64,000 bases of DNA from CAYRJD01 sp964424585. Its GTDB lineage: Bacteria; Actinomycetota; Acidimicrobiia; Acidimicrobiales; Poriferisodalaceae. Numbering within the stretch: position 1 is the first letter of the stretch; each line of letters starts with the position of its first letter. Below the pieces are notes generated by a model. That model was not told the origin of the DNA, ran no database searches, and worked only from the letters and a program-made list of their open reading frames with translations. The DNA lies in NCBI GenBank assembly GCA_964424585.1, contig CAYRJD010000010.1:26961-90960 (forward strand), in the 5' to 3' direction. Below, piece after piece: positions 33,840 to 45,419 of the stretch. The translations under genes and the position numbers were made by a program.

Positions 33840-35357
33840 ATGAGTTCCCAATACGACGTCGTCGTCGTCGGCGCGGGCAACGCCGCGATGTGCGCGGCGC
33901 TGGCCGCAGCCGAGCGTGGCGCCTCGGTGCTCGTGCTCGAACGAACGTCGCAGGCTCACGCCGGCGGCAACACCCGCTTCACCGCGGGCGCGGTGCGAGT
34001 GGCATACGACGACGCAGCTCAGCTGCGCGAGCTGATGGACGACCTCACCGACGCCGAGATGGCATCGACCGACTTCGGCAGCTACCCGGCGAACCAGTTC
34101 TACGACGACCTGTGTCGCATCAGCGGCTATCGCACAGACGCCGATCTCGCCGACCTGGTCGCGACCGCCAGCTTCGACACCGCGCTGTGGATGCGCAGCC
34201 ACGGCGTGCGGTTCGCTCCGATCTGGGGACGTCAGGCGTTCAAGGTCGACGGCAAGTTCAAGTTCTGGGGCGGGCTGACCGTCGAAGCGGTTGGCGGCGG
34301 CGAGGGGCTGTTCGCGGCGCTGCGAGCAGCGATCGCGAGAGCCGGCGCCGAGCTGTGGCTCGACGCCCGAGCCACCGAGCTGTGCGTCGAGCACGGCAGG
34401 GTCGTCGGCGTGAAGCTGGTGCGCGACGGCACGCCCACCGAGGTGCGGGCCAGCAGCGTCGTGCTGGCGGCCGGCGGGTTTCAGGCCAACACCGAGTGGC
34501 GCACTCGCTACCTAGGTCCGGGGTGGGACATGGCGAAGGTGCGCGGCACGCACGCGAACACCGGCGACGGCATCGCGATGGCGCTGGCCGTCGGCGCCAG
34601 CTCGCACGGCAACTGGAGCGGCGCCCACGCGGTGGCGTGGGACGCGAACGCGCCCGAGTTCGGCGACCTCGCCGTTGGCGACGGCTTCCAAAAGCACAGC
34701 TACCCATTCGGCGTGGTGCTCAACCGACGCGGCGAGCGGTTCATCGACGAAGGTGCCGACTTTCGCAACTACACCTACGCCCGCTACGGACGAGAGATCC
34801 TCGCCCAAGACTCACAGGTCGCCTGGCAGGTATTCGACGCGCAGGTCGATCACCTGCTGCGCGACGAATACCGCATCCGCCAGGTGACAAAATCCTCCGC
34901 CGGTTCGCTCGAAGAGCTGTGCGAGCAGATCCGCGCCACCGACGGCGGCTTCGACGCGCACCGCGCGCTGGCGACGCTCACCGCCTACAACGACGCCGTC
35001 GACACGGCCACCCCGTTCAACCCCAACGTGCTCGACGGCCGCCGCACCCACGGCCTCACTCCAAACAAGACCAACTGGGCAAACCCGCTCACCGAGCCGC
35101 CGTTCAGCGCGTTTTGCGTCACCTGCGGGCTGACGTTCACGTTCGGCGGCCTGCGCGTCAACACTGACGCCGCGGTGCTCGACACCGACCTGCGGCCCAT
35201 AGCAGGCCTGTTCGCGGCGGGCGAGCTGGTGGGCGGCCTGTTCTACGGCAACTACCCGGGCGGCTCGGGCTTAGCTGCCGGCGCGGTCATCGGACGCACC
35301 GCCGGCACGAGCGCCACAACCTGGGCGCGAGAGAAACGCCCATCCGCAGCGGGCTAG
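33840..35357 (+). CDS. FAD-dependent tricarballylate dehydrogenase-like flavoprotein (TcuA-like)
   Basis: FAD/fumarate-reductase-type flavoprotein of 505 aa. FAD loop VVVVGAGNAAMCAALAAAER at about residues 7-26, then GGNTRFTAGAVRVAY, KVRGTHANTGDGIAMALAVG, SYPFGVVLNRRGERFIDEG, DFRNYTYARYGREI, TCGLTFTFGGLRVN and the C-terminal YGNYPGGSGLAAGAVIGRTAG. These blocks match TcuA, which oxidises tricarballylate to cis-aconitate in the citrate-cycle periphery. No TcuB or TcuC partner is nearby. It precedes isocitrate dehydrogenase by 12 bp, which would fit a tricarboxylate link, but both seem to have their own -10 boxes. Confidence 0.85.
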   Translation: MSSQYDVVVVGAGNAAMCAALAAAERGASVLVLERTSQAHAGGNTRFTAGAVRVAYDDAAQLRELMDDLTDAEMASTDFGSYPANQFYDDLCRISGYRTDADLADLVATASFDTALWMRSHGVRFAPIWGRQAFKVDGKFKFWGGLTVEAVGGGEGLFAALRAAIARAGAELWLDARATELCVEHGRVVGVKLVRDGTPTEVRASSVVLAAGGFQANTEWRTRYLGPGWDMAKVRGTHANTGDGIAMALAVGASSHGNWSGAHAVAWDANAPEFGDLAVGDGFQKHSYPFGVVLNRRGERFIDEGADFRNYTYARYGREILAQDSQVAWQVFDAQVDHLLRDEYRIRQVTKSSAGSLEELCEQIRATDGGFDAHRALATLTAYNDAVDTATPFNPNVLDGRRTHGLTPNKTNWANPLTEPPFSAFCVTCGLTFTFGGLRVNTDAAVLDTDLRPIAGLFAAGELVGGLFYGNYPGGSGLAAGAVIGRTAGTSATTWAREKRPSAAG

Positions 35358-35360
35358 CGT
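35355..35360 (+). promoter_or_regulatory. -10-like TAGCGT, probable leaderless start
   Basis: TAGCGT overlaps the stop of the TcuA-like gene and ends 9 nt before ATG 35370. There is no Shine-Dalgarno sequence, so isocitrate dehydrogenase may have its own leaderless mRNA. Confidence 0.45.
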
Positions 35361-35369
35361 CAGCGCGTC

Positions 35370-37607
<2,238 letters not shown>

Positions 37608-38976
37608 GCGGCGAGCTTCGCGCGCGTATCGGCGATGTCGAGGTTGCGCATCGTGAGCTGGCCGATGCGGTCGAGCGGGCCGAACGCCGCGTCTTCCACT
37701 CGTTCCATCGACAGTCGGTCGGGCGCGTAGGTGAGCGCCGCACCCTGGGTGTCGAGCACCGTGTAGTCGTCGCCTCGCCGCAGCTCGACGTGAACCTCGC
37801 CGTCGACCATCGAGCCGACCCAGCGGACGAGCGCGTCGCGCCGCATCAGCGCCTGCGGGTCAAACCAGCGACCGGCGTACAGCATCGCCCCCAGCTCGGC
37901 TCCCCACTGGCGGTAGGTGGCGAGCGTCTGGGCGTTGTGCGTGGCTGACACCAGGCGCTCGTACGCGATCCACAGCAACGCCAGCCCCGGGCTCTCGTAG
38001 ACGCCGCGCGACTTCGCTTCGATGACGCGGTTCTCGATCTGGTCGCTCATGCCCAGGCCGTGCCGCCCGGCGATCTGGTTGGCCTTCGCGACCAGGTCGA
38101 CCGCGCTCGCATACGGCGTGCCGTTGATGGCGACCGGCCAGCCGGCGCGAAAGCGCAGCGCCACCGTCTCGGACTCGATCTCGACGTCGTCGCGCCAGTG
38201 CGCCACGCCCATCAGCGGCTCGACGACGCGCATCGACACGTCTAGGTGCTCTAGGTCTTTGGCTTCGTGGGTGGCGCCCAGCATGTTGGCGTCGGTCGAG
38301 TACGCCTTTTGCGCCGAAGCGCGATAGGGCAGGTCGTTGCGGGTGAGAAACTCGCTCATGCCCGCCCGCCCGCCGAGCTGATCGACGAACGTGGGGTCGA
38401 GCCACGGCTTGTAGACGCGCAGCTTCGCGTTGACCAGCAACCCGTAGCGATAGAACCGCTCGATGTCGTTGCCCTTGTACGTCGAGCCGTCGCCCCAGAT
38501 GTGAACGTCGTCGTCGACCATCGCGGAGACGAGCATCGTGCCGGTCACGGCTCTGCCGAGCGGCGTGGTGTTGAAGTACGTCTTCCCGGCGGTCGTCACG
38601 TGAAACGCGCCGCACTGCAGCGCGACCAAGCCTTCACGCACCAGCTCGGCGCGACAGTCGACCAGACGGGCCTGCTTCGCGCCGTAGAGCTGGGCTCGCT
38701 CGACGACGGCCTCTAGGTCGTCTTCGTCGGGCTGGCCCAGGTCTGCGGTGTAGGCGTAGACATCTGCGCCGCCCCGCTGCATCCACGCGACGGCAGCGGA
38801 GGTGTCGAGGCCGCCTGAGAACGCGATGCCGACTCGCTCGCCGACCGGCAACGACGTCAAGATTGAACTCACCGGCCCAAGCTACGCTCGCCGTGAAGCG
38901 CTGCCACTGCCGCGCCCAAATCGGGTAACCAGCTCGTGCGCCCAACTCGCGCGCATCTCTATCGGGGGGAATCTTG

Positions 38977-40116
38977 ATGAGCGACATCGCTGCTTTGCTG
39001 TGCGACCTGGTCGCCATACCCAGCGTCAACCCGAACCACGTCGGCCCTCGTTCGGGCGACGGAGCCGAAGCGGCGATGGCGGCCGACATCGCCCGCCGGT
39101 GCGAGCAGCTGGGCGCGAGCGTGGAAATAGAAGAGGTCGAGCCTGGCCGCCCCAACGTCTACGCCACCTTCGCCGGCACCGCCGACCGCACGCTCGCCAT
39201 CGACACGCACCTAGACACCGTCGGCGTCGAGCACTACGACGGCGATCCGTTCGACGGTCACCTAGCCAACGGACGCGTGTGGGGTCGCGGCGCGGTCGAC
39301 GCGAAGGCGACCTTCGCGGTTGTGCTGTGCGTGCTCGAACGCATGGCCGCGCAAGGCGCGAAGCCGGTGCCGAACGTGCGGCTGATCGGCACGGTGAGTG
39401 AGGAAGGCGGCGGCATGATCGGCGCGAAGGCGCTCGCCGCCCGAACCCAGCGGACCGGCGAACGCTTCGATCAGCTCGTGGTCGCCGAGCCGACGATGTG
39501 CGCGCCGGTGCACGGCCACAAGGGAGGGTTTGGTCTCGAGGTCACGCTTGTGGGACGTTCGGCGCACTCGTCAAAGCCCCACCTCGGCATCAACGCCATC
39601 AGCGCGGCAGCTCGCGTGATCGCCGCAGTCGACGCGCATCAGCGCGACCACGAAGCCGGGCCGCCGCCGGGGCTGCTCGGCCACGGCACGGCCGCCGCCG
39701 CTGAGATCAGCGGCGGGCTGGCACGCAACATCGTGCCCGACCGCTGCGAGCTGTACGTCGGCAGACGTGTCGCGGCCGGCGAGAGCGCGGACGAGCTGGC
39801 CGCCGAGTTCATCGAGCTGATGGAGCGCGCCGCGCAGCCGGCGACGATGCGCGCACAGCTCGCCAACGACTTCATGTGCGACGCGTTCTACGAAAGCCCC
39901 GACAGCGACCTCGTGCGTGTCATCGCCGAGCTGTCGGGCCAAGCGCCTGCCACCGCCGACTACGGCACCAACGCGCTCCACTACGCAGGCGTCGCGAACG
40001 AGACGGTCGTGTTCGGCCCGGGCTCGATAGACCAGGCGCACGGCGAAACCGAGTGGGTCGAGCTAGACCAGCTCGAACTCGCGGCGCAGGTCTACGTCCA
40101 GCTGCTCAGCCGCTAG
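38977..40116 (+). CDS. M20-family peptidase/deacetylase, ArgE/DapE-like
   Basis: Zinc-dependent amidohydrolase of 379 aa, most likely removing an acyl group from an amino-acid derivative such as N-acetylornithine. Metal and catalytic motifs are AIDTHLDTVGVEHYDGDPFD (about residues 69-88), WGRGAVDAKATFA, SEEGGGMIGAKAL with the general base Glu, and GPGSIDQAHGETEWVELDQL near the end. ATG 38977 follows a GGGGGGAA site; a TTG sits one codon earlier. Being back to back with argG supports ArgE, but DapE or another M20 enzyme remains possible. Confidence 0.85.
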   Translation: MSDIAALLCDLVAIPSVNPNHVGPRSGDGAEAAMAADIARRCEQLGASVEIEEVEPGRPNVYATFAGTADRTLAIDTHLDTVGVEHYDGDPFDGHLANGRVWGRGAVDAKATFAVVLCVLERMAAQGAKPVPNVRLIGTVSEEGGGMIGAKALAARTQRTGERFDQLVVAEPTMCAPVHGHKGGFGLEVTLVGRSAHSSKPHLGINAISAAARVIAAVDAHQRDHEAGPPPGLLGHGTAAAAEISGGLARNIVPDRCELYVGRRVAAGESADELAAEFIELMERAAQPATMRAQLANDFMCDAFYESPDSDLVRVIAELSGQAPATADYGTNALHYAGVANETVVFGPGSIDQAHGETEWVELDQLELAAQVYVQLLSR

Positions 40117-40124
40117 CGACGCTC

Positions 40125-40577
40125 CTACTGGGGCGAAGTCAAGAAGACCGGTATCTCGCGGTCGGTCTTTTCCTGATATTCGGCGTACGGCGGATACGCC
40201 GCGACGCAGCGCTCCCACCACTGCGCACGCTCGTCGCCGCTGATCAGCCGCACCGGCGTCTCGAACGGCTCGGGGCCGTCTTGGATGAGAACGGTCGGCT
40301 TCGCCATCAGGTTGTGATACCAGCCGGGGTGCTCGGGCGCGCCGCCTTTTGATCCGACGATGGCGTAGACGCCCTCGTGCTCGACCTTCATGAGCGGCAC
40401 CTTGCGCACCAAACCGGTCTTGTGCCCCACCGTGGTCATCACGATGATCGGCAGGCCGGTGTCGCGCAGCGTGTTCGCTTCGGCGCCGCCCGAAGCCTCG
40501 TACGCGGCTGCTTGGTCGGCGACCCACCCCCAGGTGCTGGGTTCGTAGGTGCCGTCGAATGCTGGGTCGTGTGTCAC
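40125..40577 (-). CDS. Deazaflavin (F420)-dependent nitroreductase-family protein (Ddn-like)
   Basis: Small split-beta-barrel protein of 150 aa that probably uses coenzyme F420H2, supported by fbiC at 45915. Typical features are IVMTTVGHKTGLVRKVPLMK (about residues 36-55), YAIVGSKGGAPEHPGWYHNL and the closing YPPYAEYQEKTDREIPVFLL-like segment. I start at GTG 40577, because a -10-like TACGGT ends 9 nt upstream; GTG 40583 is also possible and the frame stays open to 40700. Substrates in this family range from nitroimidazoles to quinones and lipids. It converges with the ArgE-like gene 8 bp away. Confidence 0.88.
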   Translation of the reverse strand: MTHDPAFDGTYEPSTWGWVADQAAAYEASGGAEANTLRDTGLPIIVMTTVGHKTGLVRKVPLMKVEHEGVYAIVGSKGGAPEHPGWYHNLMAKPTVLIQDGPEPFETPVRLISGDERAQWWERCVAAYPPYAEYQEKTDREIPVFLTSPQ

Positions 40578-40586
40578 GGCCACGAA

Positions 40587-40646
40587 CCGTACAGCGAGCG
40601 CGATCCGAAAACCCCGCCCGTGTCGCGCCAAGTGCCGCCCTAGATT
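40587..40646. promoter_or_regulatory. Two divergent -10-like hexamers
   Basis: TACGGT on the minus strand (40592-40587) ends 9 nt before GTG 40577; TAGATT on the plus strand (40641-40646) ends 6 nt before GTG 40653. Neither start has a Shine-Dalgarno sequence. Confidence 0.45.
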
Positions 40647-40652
40647 TTGGGC

Positions 40653-41060
40653 GTGCGAATAATCGCGGCGCTGTTCATCGAGCGCATCGACATGCGGCAA
40701 GCCGAGGGAGGCTCGGCGCGCATCGACCTAGGCGGCGTGCACTTCTCGCTCGCTGCGCCGAGCGCGTTTCCGGTCACGATCACGCCGCACCTCATCGTCT
40801 TGCTCGAAAACCCACCCGACGCCCAACCGACGGCCGTGCTCGAGGTCACGTTCATACGAGACGACGAAGAGGTCGCCCGCAACGTGCAGCCAGCCAGCGC
40901 CGAGCCGGGCAAGTTCGGCTACAACCTGGTGCAGTCGCAGCTCACCTTCGACCAAGCTGGCACCGTCGAGGCGCACTGTCGCATCGGCGACGGGCCGACC
41001 ACCGTGGTGCCGCTCACCGTCAACGCGCCGGTGTCCGTCGAGCCGTCGCAGGGCAGCTGA
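40653..41060 (+). CDS. Hypothetical protein, probably beta-rich
   Basis: 135 aa from GTG 40653, 6 nt after a -10-like TAGATT. It begins MRIIAALFIERIDMRQAEGG and continues as alternating hydrophobic strands (HLIVLLENPPD, AVLEVTFIRDDEEVARNV, GTVEAHCRIGDGPTTVVPLT), which suggests a small beta-sandwich. It has no signal peptide or helix long enough to span a membrane. It resembles small uncharacterised actinobacterial proteins of the DUF6941 kind, but I am not sure. The FIST gene starts 3 nt after its stop, so the two are probably co-expressed. Confidence 0.7.
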   Translation: MRIIAALFIERIDMRQAEGGSARIDLGGVHFSLAAPSAFPVTITPHLIVLLENPPDAQPTAVLEVTFIRDDEEVARNVQPASAEPGKFGYNLVQSQLTFDQAGTVEAHCRIGDGPTTVVPLTVNAPVSVEPSQGS

Positions 41061-41063
41061 GCG

Positions 41064-42203
41064 ATGCCGTTCGCCGTCGGATCGTCGCAGCACGCAGACG
41101 CGCGCACCGCCATCGGCGAAACCATCAGCCAGCTCCTCAACAGCGTCGGCACCGCACCCCAAGTCGCGGCGATGTTCGTGTCGGGCGCACACGTGAGGCA
41201 CATGGACATGTTGTTGGCCTCGGTCACCGAGCTGCTCGCGCCTCAGTGCCTGCTGGGTGCCTCCGCGTGCGGCGTGGTAGCCGGCGGCCGCGAGTTCGAG
41301 GAAGTGCCGGCTGTGAGCGTCTGGGCAGGCAACGCGAAGGGCAGCTTCTGTCTGCGCCGCATCGAGGTGACCCGCAACTCCGACGGCTCGCTGACCGCGA
41401 GCGACCTCGAACCCGACGGCGCGCACACCGCGGTGCTGCTCGCCGACCCTTACAGCTTCCCGCCCGACGTGGCGCTCGTCGACTGGGCAGACCGACACCC
41501 CGAGGTGATGGTGATCGGAGGGATGGCGTCGCTGGGCAACGGCCCCGACGGCGAACGGGTGGCGTGCGGCGACGTCGCGCACCGCTCGGGCGCTTCGGTG
41601 CTGCTGGTGAGCGGCGACACCGAGGTGCAGCCGCTGGTGAGCCAGGGCTGCCGCCCGATCGGTCAGCCGCTCACCGTCACCGAGTCGAACGGCAACCGCA
41701 TCGACACCCTCGGCAACCGTTCGCCGCTCGACCGGCTGCGCGAGATCGCCGAGCAGCTCGACGACGGCGACCGCAAGCTGCTCAGCCAGGGCGTCTTCAT
41801 GGGCCGGGTGATCGACGAGCACCACAGCGATTTCGGCCCCGGCGACTTCTTGATCCGGTCGGTGATGGGCGGCGACCGCGAGAGCGGCGCGCTGATCATC
41901 ACCGACGAAGCACCGGTCGGGTCGACGGTGCAGTTTCACCTGCGAGACGCGAACTCCGCTAGAGACGACCTCACCAAGCTGCTAGCCGACGCCAAACCCG
42001 CCGACGGCGCGTTGCTGTTCACCTGCAACGGGCGAGGCCGCAAGCTGTACGGCTACCCCGACGTCGACGCGAAGACCATCGCCACCAGCATCGACTCCAC
42101 CGCCATCGCAGGCATGTTCAGCGCAGGCGAAATCGGCCCCATCGGCGGCCGCAGCGCCATCCACAGCTTCACCGCGTCGGCGGCTCTGTTCCGTGACCGT
42201 TAG
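41064..42203 (+). CDS. FIST-domain sensory protein
   Basis: 379 aa covering FIST N- and C-terminal domains, predicted to bind small ligands such as amino acids. Evidence: CLLGASACGVVAGGREFE at about residues 64-81, VMVIGGMASLGN, VSQGCRPIGQPLTVTESNGN, then the FIST_C-like LLFTCNGRGRKLYG and IAGMFSAGEIGPIGGRS near the end. No kinase, GGDEF or methyl-accepting domain is attached, so output must come from a partner, possibly the small protein encoded just upstream. Its last 11 nt overlap the transketolase start, linking it in translation to central carbon genes. Confidence 0.88.
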   Translation: MPFAVGSSQHADARTAIGETISQLLNSVGTAPQVAAMFVSGAHVRHMDMLLASVTELLAPQCLLGASACGVVAGGREFEEVPAVSVWAGNAKGSFCLRRIEVTRNSDGSLTASDLEPDGAHTAVLLADPYSFPPDVALVDWADRHPEVMVIGGMASLGNGPDGERVACGDVAHRSGASVLLVSGDTEVQPLVSQGCRPIGQPLTVTESNGNRIDTLGNRSPLDRLREIAEQLDDGDRKLLSQGVFMGRVIDEHHSDFGPGDFLIRSVMGGDRESGALIITDEAPVGSTVQFHLRDANSARDDLTKLLADAKPADGALLFTCNGRGRKLYGYPDVDAKTIATSIDSTAIAGMFSAGEIGPIGGRSAIHSFTASAALFRDR

Positions 42204-44142
42204 CGCCGCCCGGCAAATCAACGTCGTTCGCGCCCTCGCGCTGGACGCGGTGATGGCCGCCAACAGCGGGCACACCGGAACCGCGACCGCGCTCGCGCCG
42301 CTCGGACACGTGCTGTTCACCGACGTGCTGCGCTACGACGCGGCCGACCCGTCGTGGCCCGACCGCGACCGTCTCATCCTCTCGGCCGGTCACGCGTCGA
42401 TGCTGCTGTATGCGTACCTCTCGCTGACCGGCTACGACGTCAGCCTCGACGACATCAAGCGGTTCCGCCAGCTTGGCTCGCGCACGCCCGGGCACCCCGA
42501 GGCGGGCGTGACCCCCGGGGTCGAGGTCACCACCGGGCCGCTCGGTCAGGGCATCGCCAACGCCGTCGGCATGGCGCTCGCCGAACGCAACCTGCGGGCG
42601 CGCCTGGGCGCGGACCTCGTCGACCACCGCACCTACGTCATCGCCGGCGACGGCGACCTGATGGAGGGCATCAGCCACGAGGCCGCGTCGCTCGCCGGAC
42701 ACCAGCAGCTCGGCCGGCTCACCGTCGTCTACGACGACAACCGCATCACCATCGACGGCCCCACCGACCTCGCGCTGTCCGACGACGCCGCGGCGCGCTT
42801 TGCGGCATACGGCTGGCACACCGAAGAGCTGGGCGAGGCGTCTGAAGACCTAGACGCGCTCCGCGGCGCGCTCGACCGAGCCCGCCTGGTCGACGACCGT
42901 CCCAGCCTCATCGTCGTTCGCAGCCACATCGGATACCCGCTGCCCCGCTCGGTCGACACCGCCGCCGCGCACGGCGCGATCACCGACGCAGACGAGATCG
43001 CCGAAGCCAAAGCCGCGATGGGGCTCGACCCGCAAGGGCAGTTCGTCGTGCCCGACGACGTCGCGCTCGCCTACGCGGCGGCCGGCAAGCGCGGCGCGAC
43101 CGAGCGGGCCGCGTGGAACGAGCGGGTCGCCGCCAGCGGCCACAGCGCCGCTGGCCTCGCCGTCAATCTCGACGTCGCTGGCGCGAGCGACTGGCCGTCG
43201 CAACTCGGCAACTTCGACGTCGGCAGCCAGATGGCTACCCGCGTCGCCAGCAACCGCACGCTCGCCGCGATGGCCGGCTCGATGCCGTCGCTGATCGTCG
43301 GCGGCGCCGACCTCACCGGCAACACCGGCACCGACATCGACGTCGAGCGTCTCACCGCCGCAACGCCCGGCGGCCAAAAGCTGCACTACGGCGTGCGCGA
43401 GCACGCGATGGGTGCCATCGCGGTCGGCATGGCGCGTCACGGCGGCGTGCTGCCGGTCGTCGGCACGTTCCTGGTGTTCGCCGACTACATGCGGCCAGCG
43501 GTGCGGCTCGCCGCGATGAGCGGCGCGCGAGCGGTGTTCGTCTGGAGCCACGACTCGATCGGCGTCGGCGAAGACGGGCCCACCCATCAGCCGGTCGAGC
43601 ATCTGGCGTCGCTGCGGGCGATCCCCGACCTGGTCGTCATCCGTCCCGCCGACGCGAACGAAACCACCCAGGCGTGGGAGGTCGCCGTCACCCGAGACGG
43701 CCCGACCGCGCTGATCCTCACCCGCCAGAACGTGCCGGTGCTCGAAGGCACGCACCACCCAGGCCAGGTGGCGGCCGGCGCGTACACGTTGATCGACACG
43801 CCCGAGCCGTCGTTGTGCCTGCTCGGCACCGGCAGCGAGCTGGCGCACTGCGTCGAAGCGGCCGGCTTGCTGGCCGCAGACGGCATCGGCACGACGGTGG
43901 TGTCGATGCCGAGCTGGGAGCTGTTCGCCGAACAGCCTGCGGCTTACCGCGACGGCGTGCTGCGCGCCGGCGTGAAGGTGCTGGCGGTAGAGGCCGGGTC
44001 GCCGTTCGGCTGGGAGCGCTACGCGGATGCCACCATCACCATCGACCGGTTCGGCGCGAGCGCACCAGGGAGTGAGCTGATGACGAAGTTTGGGTTCACC
44101 GGCTCGCGGGTCGCAGCCGTCGCGCGAGAGATGCTGGCGTGA
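42193..44142 (+). CDS. tkt: Transketolase
   Basis: Thiamine-diphosphate enzyme moving two-carbon units in the pentose phosphate pathway. 649 aa: MAANSGHTGTATALAPLGHV at about residues 22-41, GPLGQGIANAVGMALAERNL, the ThDP motif GDGDLMEGISHEAASLAGHQ with YDDNRITIDG, then the Pyr domain with REHAMGAIAVGMARHGG, and GEDGPTHQPVEHLASLRAIP containing a catalytic His. GTG 42193 overlaps the FIST gene; the stop overlaps the transaldolase GTG as GTGA. Together with transaldolase it forms the non-oxidative pentose phosphate unit. Confidence 0.95.
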   Translation: MTVSAARQINVVRALALDAVMAANSGHTGTATALAPLGHVLFTDVLRYDAADPSWPDRDRLILSAGHASMLLYAYLSLTGYDVSLDDIKRFRQLGSRTPGHPEAGVTPGVEVTTGPLGQGIANAVGMALAERNLRARLGADLVDHRTYVIAGDGDLMEGISHEAASLAGHQQLGRLTVVYDDNRITIDGPTDLALSDDAAARFAAYGWHTEELGEASEDLDALRGALDRARLVDDRPSLIVVRSHIGYPLPRSVDTAAAHGAITDADEIAEAKAAMGLDPQGQFVVPDDVALAYAAAGKRGATERAAWNERVAASGHSAAGLAVNLDVAGASDWPSQLGNFDVGSQMATRVASNRTLAAMAGSMPSLIVGGADLTGNTGTDIDVERLTAATPGGQKLHYGVREHAMGAIAVGMARHGGVLPVVGTFLVFADYMRPAVRLAAMSGARAVFVWSHDSIGVGEDGPTHQPVEHLASLRAIPDLVVIRPADANETTQAWEVAVTRDGPTALILTRQNVPVLEGTHHPGQVAAGAYTLIDTPEPSLCLLGTGSELAHCVEAAGLLAADGIGTTVVSMPSWELFAEQPAAYRDGVLRAGVKVLAVEAGSPFGWERYADATITIDRFGASAPGSELMTKFGFTGSRVAAVAREMLA

Positions 44143-45281
44143 CGCCAAGCGCGAACGACTACGGCCGGCTCGCCGAGCTGCACGCATCCCACGGCCAGAG
44201 TCCGTGGCTCGACAACCTGCGTCGAGGCTGGATCACCAGCGGCACGCTCGCCAGCTGGGTCGAACGAGGCATCCGTGGGCTGACCTCCAACCCCACGATC
44301 TTCGCCAAGGCAATTGAGTCGAGCGCGGACTACGACGAGCAGTTCAACGACGAGATCGCTAGCGGCGCGAGCGTCGCCGATGCCTACTGGGAGCTGGTGA
44401 CCGCCGACATCGCCGGCGCGCTCGGCGCGCTCGCGCCCGTCTACGACGCGAGCGGCGGCGCAGACGGCTTCGTGTCGGTCGAGGTCGACCCGGCGCTCGC
44501 CTACGACGCACCCGCGACCACCGTCGCCGCGCTGGCGCTGCATCAGCGCATCGACGCGGCGAACCTGATGGTGAAAATTCCTGGCACGCAAGCTGGCCTC
44601 GAAGCCATCAGCGCGGTCGTCGCGGCGGGCAAGAGCGTGAACGTCACGCTGATCTTCTCTGTCGACCGCTACCGGCAGGTAGCCGATGCATACCTGAGCG
44701 GGCTTGAGGCGCAGCTCGCCAGCCAGCGGGCATCGGGCGCGAACCTCGACCTGAGCAGCGTCGCGAGCGTGGCTTCGTTCTTCGTGAGCCGCATCGACAC
44801 CGAGGTCGACCGACGCCTGCTCGCGGCCGAGAGCGCCGAGGCCGCGGCGCTGTGCGGGCGCGCCGCCATCGCGAACGCGCGAGCCGCCTACGCCGCGTTC
44901 GGCGAGATCTACGCGAGCGACCGCTGGGCGCCGCTCGCCGCGGCAGGTGCGAGGCCGCAGCGATTGCTGTGGGCGTCGACGTCGACGAAAAACCCCGACT
45001 ACCGCTCGACGCTGTACGTCGATGAGCTGATCGGCCCGCACACCGTCAACACGATGCCCGATGCGACGCTCGACGCGTTCGTCGCCAGCGACCGTCCGCT
45101 AGCTCGCACCATCGACGGGCCCGGCGCGGCCGACGACGCGCACGCCACGCTCGACGCAATCGCGCAGCGGGACGTCGACCTGGCTGCGGTTTGCGACCAG
45201 CTCGAAGCCGAAGGCGTCGCGGCGTTCACCAAGAGCTTCGACGAGCTGCTCTCGACGCTAGAGGCCAAGGCGCAGCCCTAA
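44139..45281 (+). CDS. tal: Transaldolase
   Basis: Moves a dihydroxyacetone unit between sugar phosphates, partner of transketolase. 380 aa, the length of actinobacterial transaldolases. RGLTSNPTIFAKAIESS at about residues 44-60, VSVEVDPALAYDA, Schiff-base Lys in NLMVKIPGTQAGLEA (about 145), NVTLIFSVDRYRQVADAYL and LWASTSTKNPDYRSTLYVDE are all present. The GTG start overlaps the tkt stop by 4 nt, so the two are translated as a coupled pair. Followed by a four-copy 13-bp repeat. Confidence 0.95.
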   Translation: MTPSANDYGRLAELHASHGQSPWLDNLRRGWITSGTLASWVERGIRGLTSNPTIFAKAIESSADYDEQFNDEIASGASVADAYWELVTADIAGALGALAPVYDASGGADGFVSVEVDPALAYDAPATTVAALALHQRIDAANLMVKIPGTQAGLEAISAVVAAGKSVNVTLIFSVDRYRQVADAYLSGLEAQLASQRASGANLDLSSVASVASFFVSRIDTEVDRRLLAAESAEAAALCGRAAIANARAAYAAFGEIYASDRWAPLAAAGARPQRLLWASTSTKNPDYRSTLYVDELIGPHTVNTMPDATLDAFVASDRPLARTIDGPGAADDAHATLDAIAQRDVDLAAVCDQLEAEGVAAFTKSFDELLSTLEAKAQP

Positions 45282-45300
45282 ACGAAATAGCCCGGCGCGC

Positions 45301-45352
45301 TAGCCCAATGAGGTAGCCCAATGAGGTAGCCCAGTGAGGTAGCCCAATGAGG
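45301..45352. repeat. 13-bp tandem repeat, four copies
   Basis: TAGCCCAATGAGG repeats at 45301, 45314, 45327 (one change, CAGTGAGG) and 45340. It lies just after transaldolase and ends 6 bp before the first HxlR operator copy. Confidence 0.9.
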
Positions 45353-45357
45353 TAGAG

Positions 45358-45411
45358 GGTTGCATTTCGCAGCCTAAGTCAGTTGCGTTTCGCAACCTAC
45401 TCCTCTAGCCT
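45358..45411 (+). promoter_or_regulatory. Two operator-like 17-bp repeats and -10 box of hxlR gene
   Basis: GGTTGCATTTCGCAGCC (45358-45374) and AGTTGCGTTTCGCAACC (45381-45397) are near-identical and 23 bp apart. The second holds a perfect inverted repeat GTTGCG-TTT-CGCAAC. A -10-like TAGCCT (45406-45411) ends 8 nt before GTG 45420. Both copies lie where a -35 and spacer would be, so autorepression by the HxlR dimer is likely. Confidence 0.65.
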
Positions 45412-45419
45412 CACCCGCC

